Source: Microbacterium sp. (GTDB taxonomy: Bacteria; Actinomycetota; Actinomycetes; Actinomycetales; Microbacteriaceae). From it: 64,000 nucleotides of DNA. The DNA is taken from NCBI RefSeq assembly GCF_011620665.1, contig NZ_WOYQ01000069.1, positions 49,627 to 113,626 on the forward strand. Direction: 5' to 3'. Positions within the stretch are counted from its first letter, which is position 1. The number at the start of each line of letters is the position of its first letter. The notes beneath the pieces were generated by a model. That model did no database searches, was not told the origin of the DNA, and saw only the letters and a program-made list of their open reading frames with translations. Positions 40,793 through 50,154 of the stretch are shown in pieces. Position numbers and translations under genes: made by a program.

Positions 40793-40899
40793 TCGATCGA
40801 GGCGGGGCGGCACCCACATCGCACGTCGCTCAAGAATGTAATGCCTCCCTGAGCATGTTGCGCAACAGTCACCGCTTCGCACTGCTATCGTTGGGCACT

Positions 40900-41400
40900 A
40901 TGGGACTTCTCGACCACGTAGACCTGGAACTCTTGGATGCTCTGGCCGACGACCACCGCGCGACCGTCGTCGCCCTCGCCGATCGTCTCGGTCTCTCACG
41001 CAACACCGTGCAGGCACGCATGGCGAAGCTCGAACGATCCGGCGTTTTCCTCTCGTTCGAACGCGCGATGTCACCCAAAGCACTCGGACTGCCGATCGAG
41101 GCGATGATCAGCATCACGGTGCACCAAGCCGATCTTCCTCGCATCACCGCCGAGCTGGGTGAACTCCCGGAAATCCTACAGGTCCACGGACTGAGCGGTC
41201 AGGTCGACCTGATGGCCCACATTGCGGCGCGCGACACGCAGCACCTGTTCGATGTGGATGCCCGCATCCTCTCGATCGATGGCATCGAGCGAACCGAGAC
41301 CTCCCTCGTCATGGGCGAGGTCATCGGCTACCGTGTTCGCCCTTTGCTGGCGTCTGCTCGAGCGGACTCACCTCGAGCGGAATCACCTCGAGGGGAGTGA
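40900..41400 (+). CDS. Lrp/AsnC family transcriptional regulator
   Basis: DLELLDALADDHRATVVALADRLGLSRNTVQARMAKLERSGVF; RAM domain LPEILQVHGLSGQVDLMAHIAARD. Confidence 0.93.
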   Translation: MGLLDHVDLELLDALADDHRATVVALADRLGLSRNTVQARMAKLERSGVFLSFERAMSPKALGLPIEAMISITVHQADLPRITAELGELPEILQVHGLSGQVDLMAHIAARDTQHLFDVDARILSIDGIERTETSLVMGEVIGYRVRPLLASARADSPRAESPRGE

Positions 41401-42376
41401 GCGCCGCGCTCGCACTGATCGCGTCCGCTTCGGCGGCATCCATACGCACGAGGACGACGCCCACCAGGATCAGCGCGCCGCCGACGAACTGGACGGGTGC
41501 GGGGGTCTCGCCGATCAGAAGCCACGCGAACGCGAGCGCGAACAGCACCTCGGAGAGACCGATGAAGGATGCCACGCGTGAACCGATTCTCGGCACCGCC
41601 ATGACGCCCAGCGCGTAGCCGAGAGTGGTCCCGACCCCGCCCACCCAGAGGAGCGGCAGGAGCCCAGGAAGCTCGATCCCGCGAAATGCGACCGTGACCT
41701 GGGGTGCGGCGAACGGCATCACTCCGGTGACCGCGAGCAATCCCATGAACCCGGCGCCGACGAGCAGGCCCCCCGAGGCGAGAGCGAGCGGCGGCAGGTC
41801 ACCCCCGGTGCGCTCGGACATGACGAAATAGACGCAGACGCAGACGGCGGCGCCCAGGGCGAAGAGTGTGCCGAGCGGGTCGAACCGGGCACCGGCGATG
41901 TCAACGACGAAGATGAGGCCCGCGACCGCGACGATCGAGCCTCCGATGACCAGGTGTGACGGTGCCCGGCGCGTACGCAGCCAGACGAAGCCGACCAGCA
42001 TGACAGGCGCCAAGTACTGGATGAGAAGCGCGACGGCGACAGGCATCCGCTGCATGGCAGAGAAGAAGAGCAACTGGCACCCGGCGACGGGAATGAGGCC
42101 GAAGGCCACCAGCGACCAGGCGTGTCGGCGCAGGAACGAGCGTTCACGATGGATCGCACGAACGAGCATGGGCGAGAGGATGAGACCGGCCAGCCCCATG
42201 CGCACGATGAGCGCGGCTGAGAGCGACCACCCCGCCTCCAGCAGAGGCTTGACGAGCGGCCCACTCGACGAGAAGGCGAGCGCCGATACGATCGCCATGA
42301 CGATGCCCGCGGTACGGTGAGCGGGCAGGCGGGTGGGCTGCACGCCCGGAAGCGGAGGAGGAGTCGTGTGGGTCAC
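41321..42376 (-). CDS. EamA/DMT family transporter
   Basis: Ten-TM EamA pattern (FSSSGPLVKPLLEAGWSLSAALIVRMGLAG.., SVLFALAFAWLLIGETPAPVQFVGGALILVGVVLV). Converges and overlaps with the Lrp gene. Confidence 0.92.
   Translation of the reverse strand: MTHTTPPPLPGVQPTRLPAHRTAGIVMAIVSALAFSSSGPLVKPLLEAGWSLSAALIVRMGLAGLILSPMLVRAIHRERSFLRRHAWSLVAFGLIPVAGCQLLFFSAMQRMPVAVALLIQYLAPVMLVGFVWLRTRRAPSHLVIGGSIVAVAGLIFVVDIAGARFDPLGTLFALGAAVCVCVYFVMSERTGGDLPPLALASGGLLVGAGFMGLLAVTGVMPFAAPQVTVAFRGIELPGLLPLLWVGGVGTTLGYALGVMAVPRIGSRVASFIGLSEVLFALAFAWLLIGETPAPVQFVGGALILVGVVLVRMDAAEADAISASAALTPLEVIPLEVSPLEQTPAKGEHGSR
41356..41400. repeat. 15-bp minisatellite x3 inside convergent CDS overlap
   Basis: gctcgagcggactca / cctcgagcggaatca / cctcgaggggagtga; encodes RADSP-RAESP-RGE* on + and TPLEV-IPLEV-SPLEQ on -. 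Confidence 0.85.
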
Positions 42377-42420
42377 CGGTGGTCTGCGTTCTACGGAGAC
42401 AGGATCCCGAAACCGGGAAC

Positions 42421-42455
42421 CTGTCAGGGGTGTAAGGCATTTACACTAGTGACAG
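42421..42455. promoter_or_regulatory. 35-bp nested dyad, candidate operator for the divergent EamA/CGNR pair
   Basis: ctgtcaggggtgtaaggcatttacactagtgacag; ctgtca/tgacag and gtgtaa/ttacac share the same symmetry centre. Confidence 0.75.
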
Positions 42456-42482
42456 TACTGCCCGCGAGCGTCAGGAGTCAAT

Positions 42483-43043
42483 ATGGTTTTCATTCATGAC
42501 ACAGAGATGTCCCTGCGTGCTGCCGCTGCTCTCGTGAACACGCTTCCCGGCACGGACTCCGACCACATCGATCGCCTCGCCTCACAGGCCGATTTCACCA
42601 CCTACCTCAAGGAGTACGCGTACACCGGCACACTCCACCGAGATGATGCCGAGCTCGAGGCCGTGCGCGGTAATCGACAACGGCTGCGCGAGCTGTGGCA
42701 CGTCGCCCGCGATGGCGCTGTGCCACTGGTCAATGCCATGCTCCGCGACGGGCACGCGCTCCCCCAGCTCGTGATCCACGACGGCTTTGACTGGCATATC
42801 CACGCGACCGAGTCGGATGCACCGCTGTCGACGCGCATGCTGGTCGAGGCCGCGATGGCGTTCGTCGACGTCATCCGCTCGAACCAGTGGGACCGCGTGC
42901 GCACGTGCGACGCCGACGACTGCGAGGCGGTCTACATCGACTTCTCCAAGAACGGCTCGAAGCGCTACTGCGACACCGGCAACTGCGGCAACCGCATGAA
43001 CGTCATGGCGTACCGTCGGCGGAAGGCCGAAGAAAGCGCGTGA
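42483..43043 (+). CDS. CGNR zinc-finger (ABATE-domain) regulator
   Basis: N-terminal ABATE-like domain (AAALVNTLPG); C-terminal RTCDADDCEAVYIDFSKNGSKRYCDTGNCGNRMNVMAYRRRK. Confidence 0.94.
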   Translation: MVFIHDTEMSLRAAAALVNTLPGTDSDHIDRLASQADFTTYLKEYAYTGTLHRDDAELEAVRGNRQRLRELWHVARDGAVPLVNAMLRDGHALPQLVIHDGFDWHIHATESDAPLSTRMLVEAAMAFVDVIRSNQWDRVRTCDADDCEAVYIDFSKNGSKRYCDTGNCGNRMNVMAYRRRKAEESA

Positions 43044-43902
43044 TGGCGGCGGCGGCCTGCTGCGGCTTCTCGTAGTGGATGAGGTGCCCGACCCCGGCGA
43101 TCTCGACGAGCTCGGCTCGGGGGAACAGCGTCTGCAGATGCCGCTGCGCCCCGATCGGGGTGATGTCATCACGGTCGGCGGCGATCAACAGCGTCGGCTG
43201 CGCGATCTGCGGGGCGAAGACCCGGACGTCATTCGACACCGAGGCGAGAAACCCCTGGCGCAGCACGTCACGGTCGGCGAAGCGGGAGAAGTAGGTGTCG
43301 TGCTGGTCATGGATGAACGTCCGCAGTTCGGGGTCTTTCGTCTTGGCCATCGAGATGCTCATGACGCGCACGATGAGGCCATTGCGCAGCAGGGCGTCAC
43401 CCAGCGGGCGCGGCAGATGTGCTCCCGCCCAGTAGTAGAAGACAGCCAGGCGGGTGAGGATCCCGCGCGGTCCCTCGAGCGCCGGAGCGCCGATCGGGTT
43501 GACGAGAATCACCCGCGGTGTGCGCAGCCCTCCCGCGACGGCTGCCGCGACCACGATCGATCCGAAGGAGTGCCCGAGGACCGGCGCGCCGGGCGCGACG
43601 ACGTCGACGAAATCGGCGAGCCAATCCGCATAGGCCTGCAGGGTGTGCTCAACGCCAGGCAGCGGAGCGGTCTCGCCGAAGCCGGGAAGGTCGGGAGAGA
43701 TGATTCGGATGCCACCCAAGTGGGCGACGACGGGCTCGAGGCCGTGATGATCGCCGCGGTAGCCGTGGACAGCGACGAGGGTGGTCTCCGCATCGGGCTC
43801 ACCGTAGACCCAGTACGCCGTCCGGCCGCCTCGCACCGTCGCCTCGCGCCGCTCGACGCGGATCTCGGCCAGCCGGTCGGCGTACGGAGAGGGAACGGCC
43901 AT
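43003..43902 (-). CDS. Alpha/beta hydrolase
   Basis: VAVHGYRGDHHGLEPVVAHLGG, APVLGHSFGSIVVAAAVA, AGVGHLIHYEKP. Confidence 0.93.
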   Translation of the reverse strand: MAVPSPYADRLAEIRVERREATVRGGRTAYWVYGEPDAETTLVAVHGYRGDHHGLEPVVAHLGGIRIISPDLPGFGETAPLPGVEHTLQAYADWLADFVDVVAPGAPVLGHSFGSIVVAAAVAGGLRTPRVILVNPIGAPALEGPRGILTRLAVFYYWAGAHLPRPLGDALLRNGLIVRVMSISMAKTKDPELRTFIHDQHDTYFSRFADRDVLRQGFLASVSNDVRVFAPQIAQPTLLIAADRDDITPIGAQRHLQTLFPRAELVEIAGVGHLIHYEKPQQAAAAITRFLRPSADGTP

Positions 43903-43956
43903 CCGTCGAGTCTACGAGCGCGGCGTGGCCTCACACACCATGTCCCAGGCACCCTC

Positions 43957-43969
43957 TAGCGTCGGATCA
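43957..43969 (+). promoter_or_regulatory. Candidate leaderless -10 of 3'-5' exonuclease gene
   Basis: TAGCGT-N6-ATG(start). Confidence 0.6.
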
Positions 43970-44733
43970 TGCAATCCTGGCAACCCGACCCGCTCGCGCT
44001 CTTCGACGAATGCCTGCAGTCCGCGGGCGAGGACCCGGCAGCCGCCTCGTCGCACTGGGCTGACACCGTCGGAGTGTTCGACCTCGAAACGACGGGCGTC
44101 GACGTGACCATCGACCGCGTCGTCACGGCGCACGTAGGTCTGCTCGGCCCGGACGGAATCACCCTGCGCGCCCAATCGTGGCTCGCCGACCCGGGTATCG
44201 AGATCCCGGAGGGTGCATCGGCGATCCATGGCATCAGCACCACCTACGCGAGTGAGCACGGGCGGCCCGCAGCGGAAGTGGTGGCCGAGGTGGTCACGGC
44301 TCTGCGGGTGCTGTTGGATGCCGGCATCCCCGTCGTCGCCTACAACGCGCCGTTCGACTTCTCGCTCCTGAAGTACGAGGCACTGCGACACGGCGTCGAG
44401 CCGATCGCGGCTCCGTCACCCGTGGTCGATCCGCTGGTGCTCGACAAGGCCCATGACCGCTATCGCAAGGGGAAGCGCACGCTCGAGGTCGTCGCCGCAC
44501 ACTACGCGGTCGAGTTCACAGGTGCCCACGACGCCGCCGCCGACGCAACCGCCGCCGGACGGATCGCCCAGGCGCTGGCGACTCGCTTCGCGCTTGCCGC
44601 CGATGTGCGCGAGCTCCATACGCAGCAGATCAGCTGGGCCCGCGACCAAGCCGAAAGCCTCACAGAGTACTTCATCCGCATCGGGCGACTCGAACCCACC
44701 GAGCGTCTTGACGGGGCCTGGCCGATCCGCTGA
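43969..44733 (+). CDS. 3'-5' exonuclease (DnaQ/Pol III epsilon-like)
   Basis: GVFDLETTGVDVTIDRVVTAHVGLL, AYNAPFDFSLLKYEA, FTGAHDAAADATAAGRIAQAL (DEDDh). Confidence 0.93.
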   Translation: MQSWQPDPLALFDECLQSAGEDPAAASSHWADTVGVFDLETTGVDVTIDRVVTAHVGLLGPDGITLRAQSWLADPGIEIPEGASAIHGISTTYASEHGRPAAEVVAEVVTALRVLLDAGIPVVAYNAPFDFSLLKYEALRHGVEPIAAPSPVVDPLVLDKAHDRYRKGKRTLEVVAAHYAVEFTGAHDAAADATAAGRIAQALATRFALAADVRELHTQQISWARDQAESLTEYFIRIGRLEPTERLDGAWPIR

Positions 44734-44777
44734 CCCCGCGATCCTCCTGCACCGGGCGGCGGCATGTCCGGATGGCG

Positions 44778-44805
44778 CGAAAGCCCCGCCGAAGCGGGGC
44801 TTTCG
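44778..44805. terminator. Bidirectional hairpin terminator
   Basis: cgaaagccccgc / gcggggctttcg perfect 12-bp stem between convergent exonuclease and rpmE2 genes. Confidence 0.85.
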
Positions 44806-44815
44806 AGGAATGAGC

Positions 44816-45073
44816 TCAGTTGCTCGAACCGCCGAAGTTCTTGAAGCGCTGGTTGAACTTCTCGACGCGGCCGGCAGAGTCCATGATGCGCTGCTTGCCC
44901 GTGTAGAACGGATGTGAGGCGGACGAGATCTCGACGTCGATGACGGGGTAGGTCACGCCATCCAGCTCGATCGTCTTGTCACTTGACACGGTTGAACGGG
45001 TCAGAAAGGTCTCGCCGGAGCCGAGGTCGCGGAACACGACCGGCTGGTAGTCGGGGTGAATGTCAGTCTTCAT
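44816..45073 (-). CDS. rpmE2: 50S ribosomal protein L31 type B (cysteine-free)
   Basis: [68 protein letters not shown]; no CxxC. Confidence 0.96.
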   Translation of the reverse strand: MKTDIHPDYQPVVFRDLGSGETFLTRSTVSSDKTIELDGVTYPVIDVEISSASHPFYTGKQRIMDSAGRVEKFNQRFKNFGGSSN

Positions 45074-45178
45074 TGGGATCCTCACGAAGTGCCCTGGATT
45101 TTGCCAGCGGCGATGGGAGTCTGCAGTGCGCCGCACAGCGCGCACACCAAGGACCGATCTTACCATCCCGACGTCGCA

Positions 45179-45970
45179 TCAGGAACCAGTTCGGGCCCGC
45201 GCAGCGTAGCGCCCCGCATCCGCGCTCAGCATGATCTCCGCGCCGAATGTCGCGGAGAGGTTCGGCGCGGTCAGTGTCTCGCCCAGCGGACCCTTCGCGA
45301 CGACCTGTCCGTCGCGCAGCAGCAGGACGTGTGTGAAGCCGATCGGAATCTCTTCGACGTGGTGAGTCACCATGATCATCGCCGGCGTAGTGGGCTCCTG
45401 CGCGTAGCCACCGAGCAGACCCAGCAGCTCTTCGCGGGCGCCGAGGTCGAGGCTGGAGGTCGGCTCATCGAGGAGCAGCAGCTCGGGGTCGGTCATGACG
45501 GCCCGCGCAATCTGCACACGCTTGCGCTCCCCGTCCGAGAGGGTCCCGAACATGCGCTCAGCGAGGTGCTCGAGCTTCCACTCAGCCAAGACGCGCCGGG
45601 CGCGCTTCTCGTCGATTCTCTCGTACTCTTCCTTCCACCGACCGAGCACCGAGAACGCCGCAGTGAGAACGACGTCGATCACGGGCTCATCCGCCGGAAT
45701 CCGCCGCTCGAGTGCCGACGATGCGAAGCCGATTCGCGGGCGCAGCTCGAACACATCACTGCGTCCCAGGACCTGGTCGAGAATCGTCACTGATCCCGAT
45801 GTGGCATGCAAGAGCGTCGCGGCGAGCTGGAGCACGGTCGTCTTTCCAGCGCCATTGGGTCCGAGGATCACCCAGCGCTGATCATCGGCGACCGTCCAGT
45901 CCACGTGATCGACGATATTGCGAGAGTCGCGACGGACGACGACATCGGAGAATTCGAGGACCTGCGGCAT
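45179..45970 (-). CDS. ABC transporter ATP-binding protein
   Basis: ILGPNGAGKTTVLQLAATLL, LSDGERKRVQIARAVMTDPELLLLDEPTSSLD. Confidence 0.93.
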   Translation of the reverse strand: MPQVLEFSDVVVRRDSRNIVDHVDWTVADDQRWVILGPNGAGKTTVLQLAATLLHATSGSVTILDQVLGRSDVFELRPRIGFASSALERRIPADEPVIDVVLTAAFSVLGRWKEEYERIDEKRARRVLAEWKLEHLAERMFGTLSDGERKRVQIARAVMTDPELLLLDEPTSSLDLGAREELLGLLGGYAQEPTTPAMIMVTHHVEEIPIGFTHVLLLRDGQVVAKGPLGETLTAPNLSATFGAEIMLSADAGRYAARARTGS

Positions 45971-45996
45971 GCACCTCAGCCTATCGGGCGACCGAA

Positions 45997-47184
45997 TCAG
46001 TTCCCGGTCACCTCGCGGTAGAGTGCCGCAGTTGCCTCGGCGATCGCTGCCCAGCTGAACTCCGTGGTCGCCCGCTCACGTCCGGCCGCCCCATACGCGC
46101 GCGCACGCTCCGGGTCGGCGAGAACTTCGGCGAGGACAGCCGCCAGGTCCGCGACGAACTTGTCCGGGTCCGTCGGTGTCCCAGTGCCGTCCTGAACCTG
46201 CTCGATCGGCACGAGGCGTCCGGTGACGCCATCGACGACGACCTCGGGAATCCCGCCCGTGGCGGTGCCGACGACCGCAGCTCCGCACGCCATCGCCTCG
46301 AGGTTCACGATGCCGAGCGGCTCGTAAACCGACGGGCAGACGAACGTGGTGGCGGCGGTGAGCAGTGCACGCAGCTGATCACGCTGGAGGAAATCGTCGA
46401 TCCATACAACGCCCGAACGCCGGCGCTGCAGGTCGCGCACGAGGTCAGTGACCTCCGCCAAGATCGCCGGCGTGTCGGGCGCACCGGCGCACAGGACGAT
46501 CTGCACCTCAGCCGGCAGCAGGGCGGCCGCCCGCAGGAAGTACGGCAACCCCTTCTGCCGTGTGATGCGTCCGACGAAGACGACCGACGGCTTGCCCGGG
46601 TCGATTCCGTAGTGCTCGAGAAGCGGCGCATCCTCTCGTGGGCGCCAGGACTCGACATCGATGCCGTTGTAGATCACCCGCACCTTCGCGGGGTCCAGCG
46701 ACGGGTAGCTGCGGAGGATGTCACGCCGCATTCCTTCGCTCACCGCCACGACCGCCGCGGCACCCTCGTAGGCGGTCTTCTCGATGTAGCTCGACACTGC
46801 ATAACCGCCGCCGAGCTGCTCGGCTTTCCACGGGCGGAGCGGTTCGAGGGAGTGGGCCGTGACGATGTGCGGGATGCCGTGCAACAGTGACGCCAGGTGA
46901 CCGGCGAAGTTGGCGTACCAGGTGTGTGAGTGCACGACGTCGGCGCCCGCGATGTCGCCGACGATCTCAAGGTCAACACCGAGAGTCTGGATGGCGCCGT
47001 TGGCTGTGGCCAGCTCCGCAGGCACCCCGTAGGAGGTCGTGTCGGCCGCGTCGCGCGCTGCCCCGAAGGCGCGCACCTGCACCTGGATGCTCGGTCGAAG
47101 TGCGGCGACGAGCTCGGTGACGTGAACTCCGGCCCCGCCGTAAATCTCCGGCGGATATTCCTTTGTGACGATGTCGACGCGCAT
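45997..47184 (-). CDS. glgA: Glycogen synthase (GT4 family, GlgA)
   Basis: MRVDIVTKEYPPEIYGGAGVHVTELVAALR, VVFVGRITRQKGLPYFLRAA, EPLGIVNLEAMACGAAVVGTATGGIPEVV; divergent from glgC. Confidence 0.93.
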   Translation of the reverse strand: MRVDIVTKEYPPEIYGGAGVHVTELVAALRPSIQVQVRAFGAARDAADTTSYGVPAELATANGAIQTLGVDLEIVGDIAGADVVHSHTWYANFAGHLASLLHGIPHIVTAHSLEPLRPWKAEQLGGGYAVSSYIEKTAYEGAAAVVAVSEGMRRDILRSYPSLDPAKVRVIYNGIDVESWRPREDAPLLEHYGIDPGKPSVVFVGRITRQKGLPYFLRAAALLPAEVQIVLCAGAPDTPAILAEVTDLVRDLQRRRSGVVWIDDFLQRDQLRALLTAATTFVCPSVYEPLGIVNLEAMACGAAVVGTATGGIPEVVVDGVTGRLVPIEQVQDGTGTPTDPDKFVADLAAVLAEVLADPERARAYGAAGRERATTEFSWAAIAEATAALYREVTGN

Positions 47185-47219
47185 GCCGTGAACGCTAGTA
47201 CAGACGCCGATGTCGGGCA

Positions 47220-47232
47220 TAGTGTGGTGCCA
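47220..47232 (+). promoter_or_regulatory. Candidate leaderless -10 of glgC
   Basis: TAGTGT-N6-ATG(start). Confidence 0.6.
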
Positions 47233-48476
47233 TGCCCGTAACGCCGAAGGTATTCGGAATCATCCTCGCTGGCGGCGAGGGAAAGCGCCTCATGCCGCTG
47301 ACGACGGATCGTGCCAAGCCGGCGGTTCCGTTCGCCGGACAGTACCGGCTGATCGACTTCGCGATCTCCAATCTGATCAACTCAGGTCTTCGCCAGATCG
47401 TCGTGCTCACGCAGTACAAATCACACAGCCTCGACCGTCACATCTCGCAGACGTGGCGGATGTCAGCCCTGCTGAACGCCTACGTCACGTCGGTGCCCGC
47501 TCAGCAGCGGCTCGGTAAGAGGTGGTTCTCCGGCTCAGCGGACGCCATCCTGCAGTCACTCAACCTGATCCACGACGAGAAGCCCGACATCGTGATGGTG
47601 ATCGGCGCCGATCACGTCTATCGCATGGACTTCGAGCAGATGCTGGAAGCCCACATCACCTCCGGCGCGAAGGCGACGGTCGCCGGCATCCGTCAGCCGA
47701 TAGGCCTGGCCAACCAATTCGGCGTGATCGATCTCGACCCGGTCGATAACCTCACGATCCGTGACTTTCTGGAGAAGCCGCAGAACCCCACCGGGCTCTC
47801 CGACGCTCCGCACGAGGTCCTGGCGTCGATGGGCAACTACATCTTCGACACCGATGCCCTCATCGCTGCCGTCGAGGCGGACGGCGAGCTTCCCGGCTCC
47901 CACCACGACATGGGTGGGGACATCATCCCCTATTTCGTTTCTCGCGGCGAAGCGGCCGTCTACGACTTCCAGCGCAATGACGTGCCGGGCTCCACGGAGC
48001 GCGACAGGGACTACTGGCGCGATGTGGGTACGATCGATTCGTTCTTCGACGCGCACATGGATCTCATCTCGACGCTGCCGGTCTTCAATCTCTACAACAT
48101 GGACTGGCCGATTCATTCGCAGTCGGTCAACTCCCCCCCGGCGAAGTTCGTCCGTGACAGCGTCGGCCGCATGGGAAACGCCATCGATTCGATCGTCTCG
48201 CTTGGTTCGGTGCTTTCGGGAACTCACCTGGAACGCAGCGTCGTCGGCCCTTGGACACTGTCCGGCGGCGGATCGACGATCACCGATTCCGTCCTCTTCG
48301 AGCACGTGAACGTCGGTCCCGGCGCGCGGGTGCACCGCGCCATCCTCGACAAGAACGTCGTACTCGATCCGGGAGCCACCGTCGGGGTCGACCGCGAGCG
48401 AGACCTCTCGCGCGGCTTCACAGTCACCGATTCCGGGATCACGGTCGTCGGCAAGAACGTCCGCGTCACGGGCTGA
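47232..48476 (+). CDS. glgC: Glucose-1-phosphate adenylyltransferase
   Basis: [43 protein letters not shown]; full-length. Confidence 0.97.
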   Translation: MPVTPKVFGIILAGGEGKRLMPLTTDRAKPAVPFAGQYRLIDFAISNLINSGLRQIVVLTQYKSHSLDRHISQTWRMSALLNAYVTSVPAQQRLGKRWFSGSADAILQSLNLIHDEKPDIVMVIGADHVYRMDFEQMLEAHITSGAKATVAGIRQPIGLANQFGVIDLDPVDNLTIRDFLEKPQNPTGLSDAPHEVLASMGNYIFDTDALIAAVEADGELPGSHHDMGGDIIPYFVSRGEAAVYDFQRNDVPGSTERDRDYWRDVGTIDSFFDAHMDLISTLPVFNLYNMDWPIHSQSVNSPPAKFVRDSVGRMGNAIDSIVSLGSVLSGTHLERSVVGPWTLSGGGSTITDSVLFEHVNVGPGARVHRAILDKNVVLDPGATVGVDRERDLSRGFTVTDSGITVVGKNVRVTG

Positions 48477-48488
48477 GACCTCCACGGG

Positions 48489-48501
48489 TACGGTGGACGG
48501 G
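48489..48501 (+). promoter_or_regulatory. Candidate leaderless -10 of serB
   Basis: TACGGT-N6-GTG(start). Confidence 0.55.
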
Positions 48502-49136
48502 TGCCTGACGCCCGCTTCCTCGTCGTGTTCGATGCCGACTCCACTCTCATCCGCAATGAGGTCATCGAGCTCATCGCCGACGAGGCCGGCCGCCGGGCCG
48601 AAGTCGCCGCCGCAACCGAGGCGGCCATGCGCGGAGAGGTCGACTTCGCGACGAGCCTTCGCTCCCGCGTGGCGGCGCTGCGGGGCGTGCCGGTGTCGGC
48701 GTTCGCGCGGGTCGTGTCGCGCATCGAGCCGACGCCCGGTGTGAGGGGACTCATCGCAGAGATCCACGATCGTGGAGGAATCGCCGGGGTCGCCTCCGGC
48801 GGCTTCCACGAGATCCTCGATACGGTCGCAGCCGACCTCGGTATCGACGTATGGCGGGCGAACCGCCTGCTCGCCGCGAACAGCGTCCTTACGGGCGTCG
48901 TCGACGGAGAGATCGTGGATGCCGCGGGGAAGGCCGCCGCCCTGCGTGAGTGGGCGTCGACACACGGAGTACCCGCCGGACGAACGATCGCGATCGGCGA
49001 CGGCGCCAACGACCTCATGATGCTGGATGCCGCCGGCCTCGGTCTGGCCTTCAACGCGAAGCCGGCCGTCCGCGCCCGAGCGGATCTCGTCATCGACGCG
49101 CTGGACCTCCGCGAAGTGATTCCTCTCCTCCCCTGA
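48501..49136 (+). CDS. serB: Phosphoserine phosphatase SerB-like
   Basis: LVVFDADSTLIRNEVIELIADEAG, GVASGGFHEILD, AIGDGANDLMMLDAAGLGLAFNAKPAV. Confidence 0.93.
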   Translation: MPDARFLVVFDADSTLIRNEVIELIADEAGRRAEVAAATEAAMRGEVDFATSLRSRVAALRGVPVSAFARVVSRIEPTPGVRGLIAEIHDRGGIAGVASGGFHEILDTVAADLGIDVWRANRLLAANSVLTGVVDGEIVDAAGKAAALREWASTHGVPAGRTIAIGDGANDLMMLDAAGLGLAFNAKPAVRARADLVIDALDLREVIPLLP

Positions 49137-49138
49137 TC

Positions 49139-49189
49139 GCTCCCCGGTCTCGAACTGCGGACACAGGCCGCACTTCGAGACCGGGGAGC
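49139..49189. terminator. Long hairpin downstream of serB
   Basis: gctccccggtctcgaactgcgg (49139-49160) / ccgcacttcgagaccggggagc (49168-49189): 22-bp arms with one mismatch. Confidence 0.75.
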
Positions 49190-49197
49190 ACTGTCGG

Positions 49198-49342
49198 CGT
49201 CGGCGTCGACACGGCGACCGGAGCCGCGATGGCCGGCGCGTGCGGAGCGCGCCGGCATGCGGTCGACCCCGGCCACTGGCCGCAGTTCTCGCAGCCGCAC
49301 CGACTCGCCGAGGCGATCGTGGCGGCTGTCCAGCAGTCCTGA
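49198..49342 (+). pseudogene. C-terminal remnant of an alpha/beta-hydrolase-like gene
   Basis: Open frame GVDTATGAAMAGACGARRHAVDPGHWPQFSQPHRLAEAIVAAVQQS*; the GHWPQFSQPHRLAEAIVAAV tail resembles the catalytic-His end of alpha/beta hydrolases, but no N-terminal portion exists. Confidence 0.5.
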
Positions 49343-49343
49343 C

Positions 49344-50054
49344 TCAGTGCCCCATCCCGAGGCCGCCATCAACCGGGATGACGGCGCCGGATATGTAGGC
49401 TGCATCGTCGGATGCCAGCCATGTCACCACGCCGGCGACTTCGTCGGGCGTGGCGAACCGGCCGGCCGGAATGTTGCGCTTGTACTCGGCCTGCGTGTTC
49501 TCGGGAAGCGCGGCGGTCATGTCGGTCTCGATGAAGCCGGGCGCGACGACATTCGCGGTGATGCCGCGGCCGCCGAGCTCGCGAGTCAGCGAGCGCGCGA
49601 ACCCGACGAGGGCCGCTTTCGAGGAGGAGTAGTTGATCTGCCCGGCCGAGCCGTACAGGCCGACGACGCTCGAAATCAGGATGACACGCCCCCATCTGGC
49701 CCTCAGCATCCCCTTAGACGCGCGCTTGACCACACGGAAAGTGCCGCCGAGGTTCGTAGCCACGACCGAGTCGAAATCGTCCTCGGTCATGCGCAACAAG
49801 AGGGTGTCCTTGGTAATGCCGGCATTCGCGACGACGATCTCGACGGGGCCGAGCGCAGCCTCCACTTGTGAGAACGCGGCATCCAGCGATGCGCTGTCGA
49901 TCACGTCGGCGCGAACGGTCATGGTCCCCTGCGGGCCCTCCCCCGAACGCGCGGTGACCGCGGTGCGATAGCCGGCCGCGACGAAGCGCTCAGCGATCGC
50001 GCGGCCGATGCCGCGGTTTCCGCCGGTGACGAGGACGACTCGATCGCTGGACAT
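49344..50054 (-). CDS. fabG: 3-oxoacyl-ACP reductase FabG
   Basis: VVLVTGGNRGIGRAIAERFVAAGYRTAV, NAGITKDTLLLRMTEDDFDSVVATNLGGTFRV, GQINYSSSKAALVGFARSLTRELG. Confidence 0.94.
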   Translation of the reverse strand: MSSDRVVLVTGGNRGIGRAIAERFVAAGYRTAVTARSGEGPQGTMTVRADVIDSASLDAAFSQVEAALGPVEIVVANAGITKDTLLLRMTEDDFDSVVATNLGGTFRVVKRASKGMLRARWGRVILISSVVGLYGSAGQINYSSSKAALVGFARSLTRELGGRGITANVVAPGFIETDMTAALPENTQAEYKRNIPAGRFATPDEVAGVVTWLASDDAAYISGAVIPVDGGLGMGH

Positions 50055-50154
50055 GGTGCTCCCGTGGTTGGCCTTCGTGGACGCGGTCCAGCCTAGTCGG
50101 CACGCAACGCGTCCGCCCGGGTAGGCTGAAGGGGCCGATCAGAAGGAGAAGCCC

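Noticed and set aside
47556-48965. 469-aa minus-strand ORF opposite glgC/serB
   Set aside because: Shadow ORF spanning two convincing genes.
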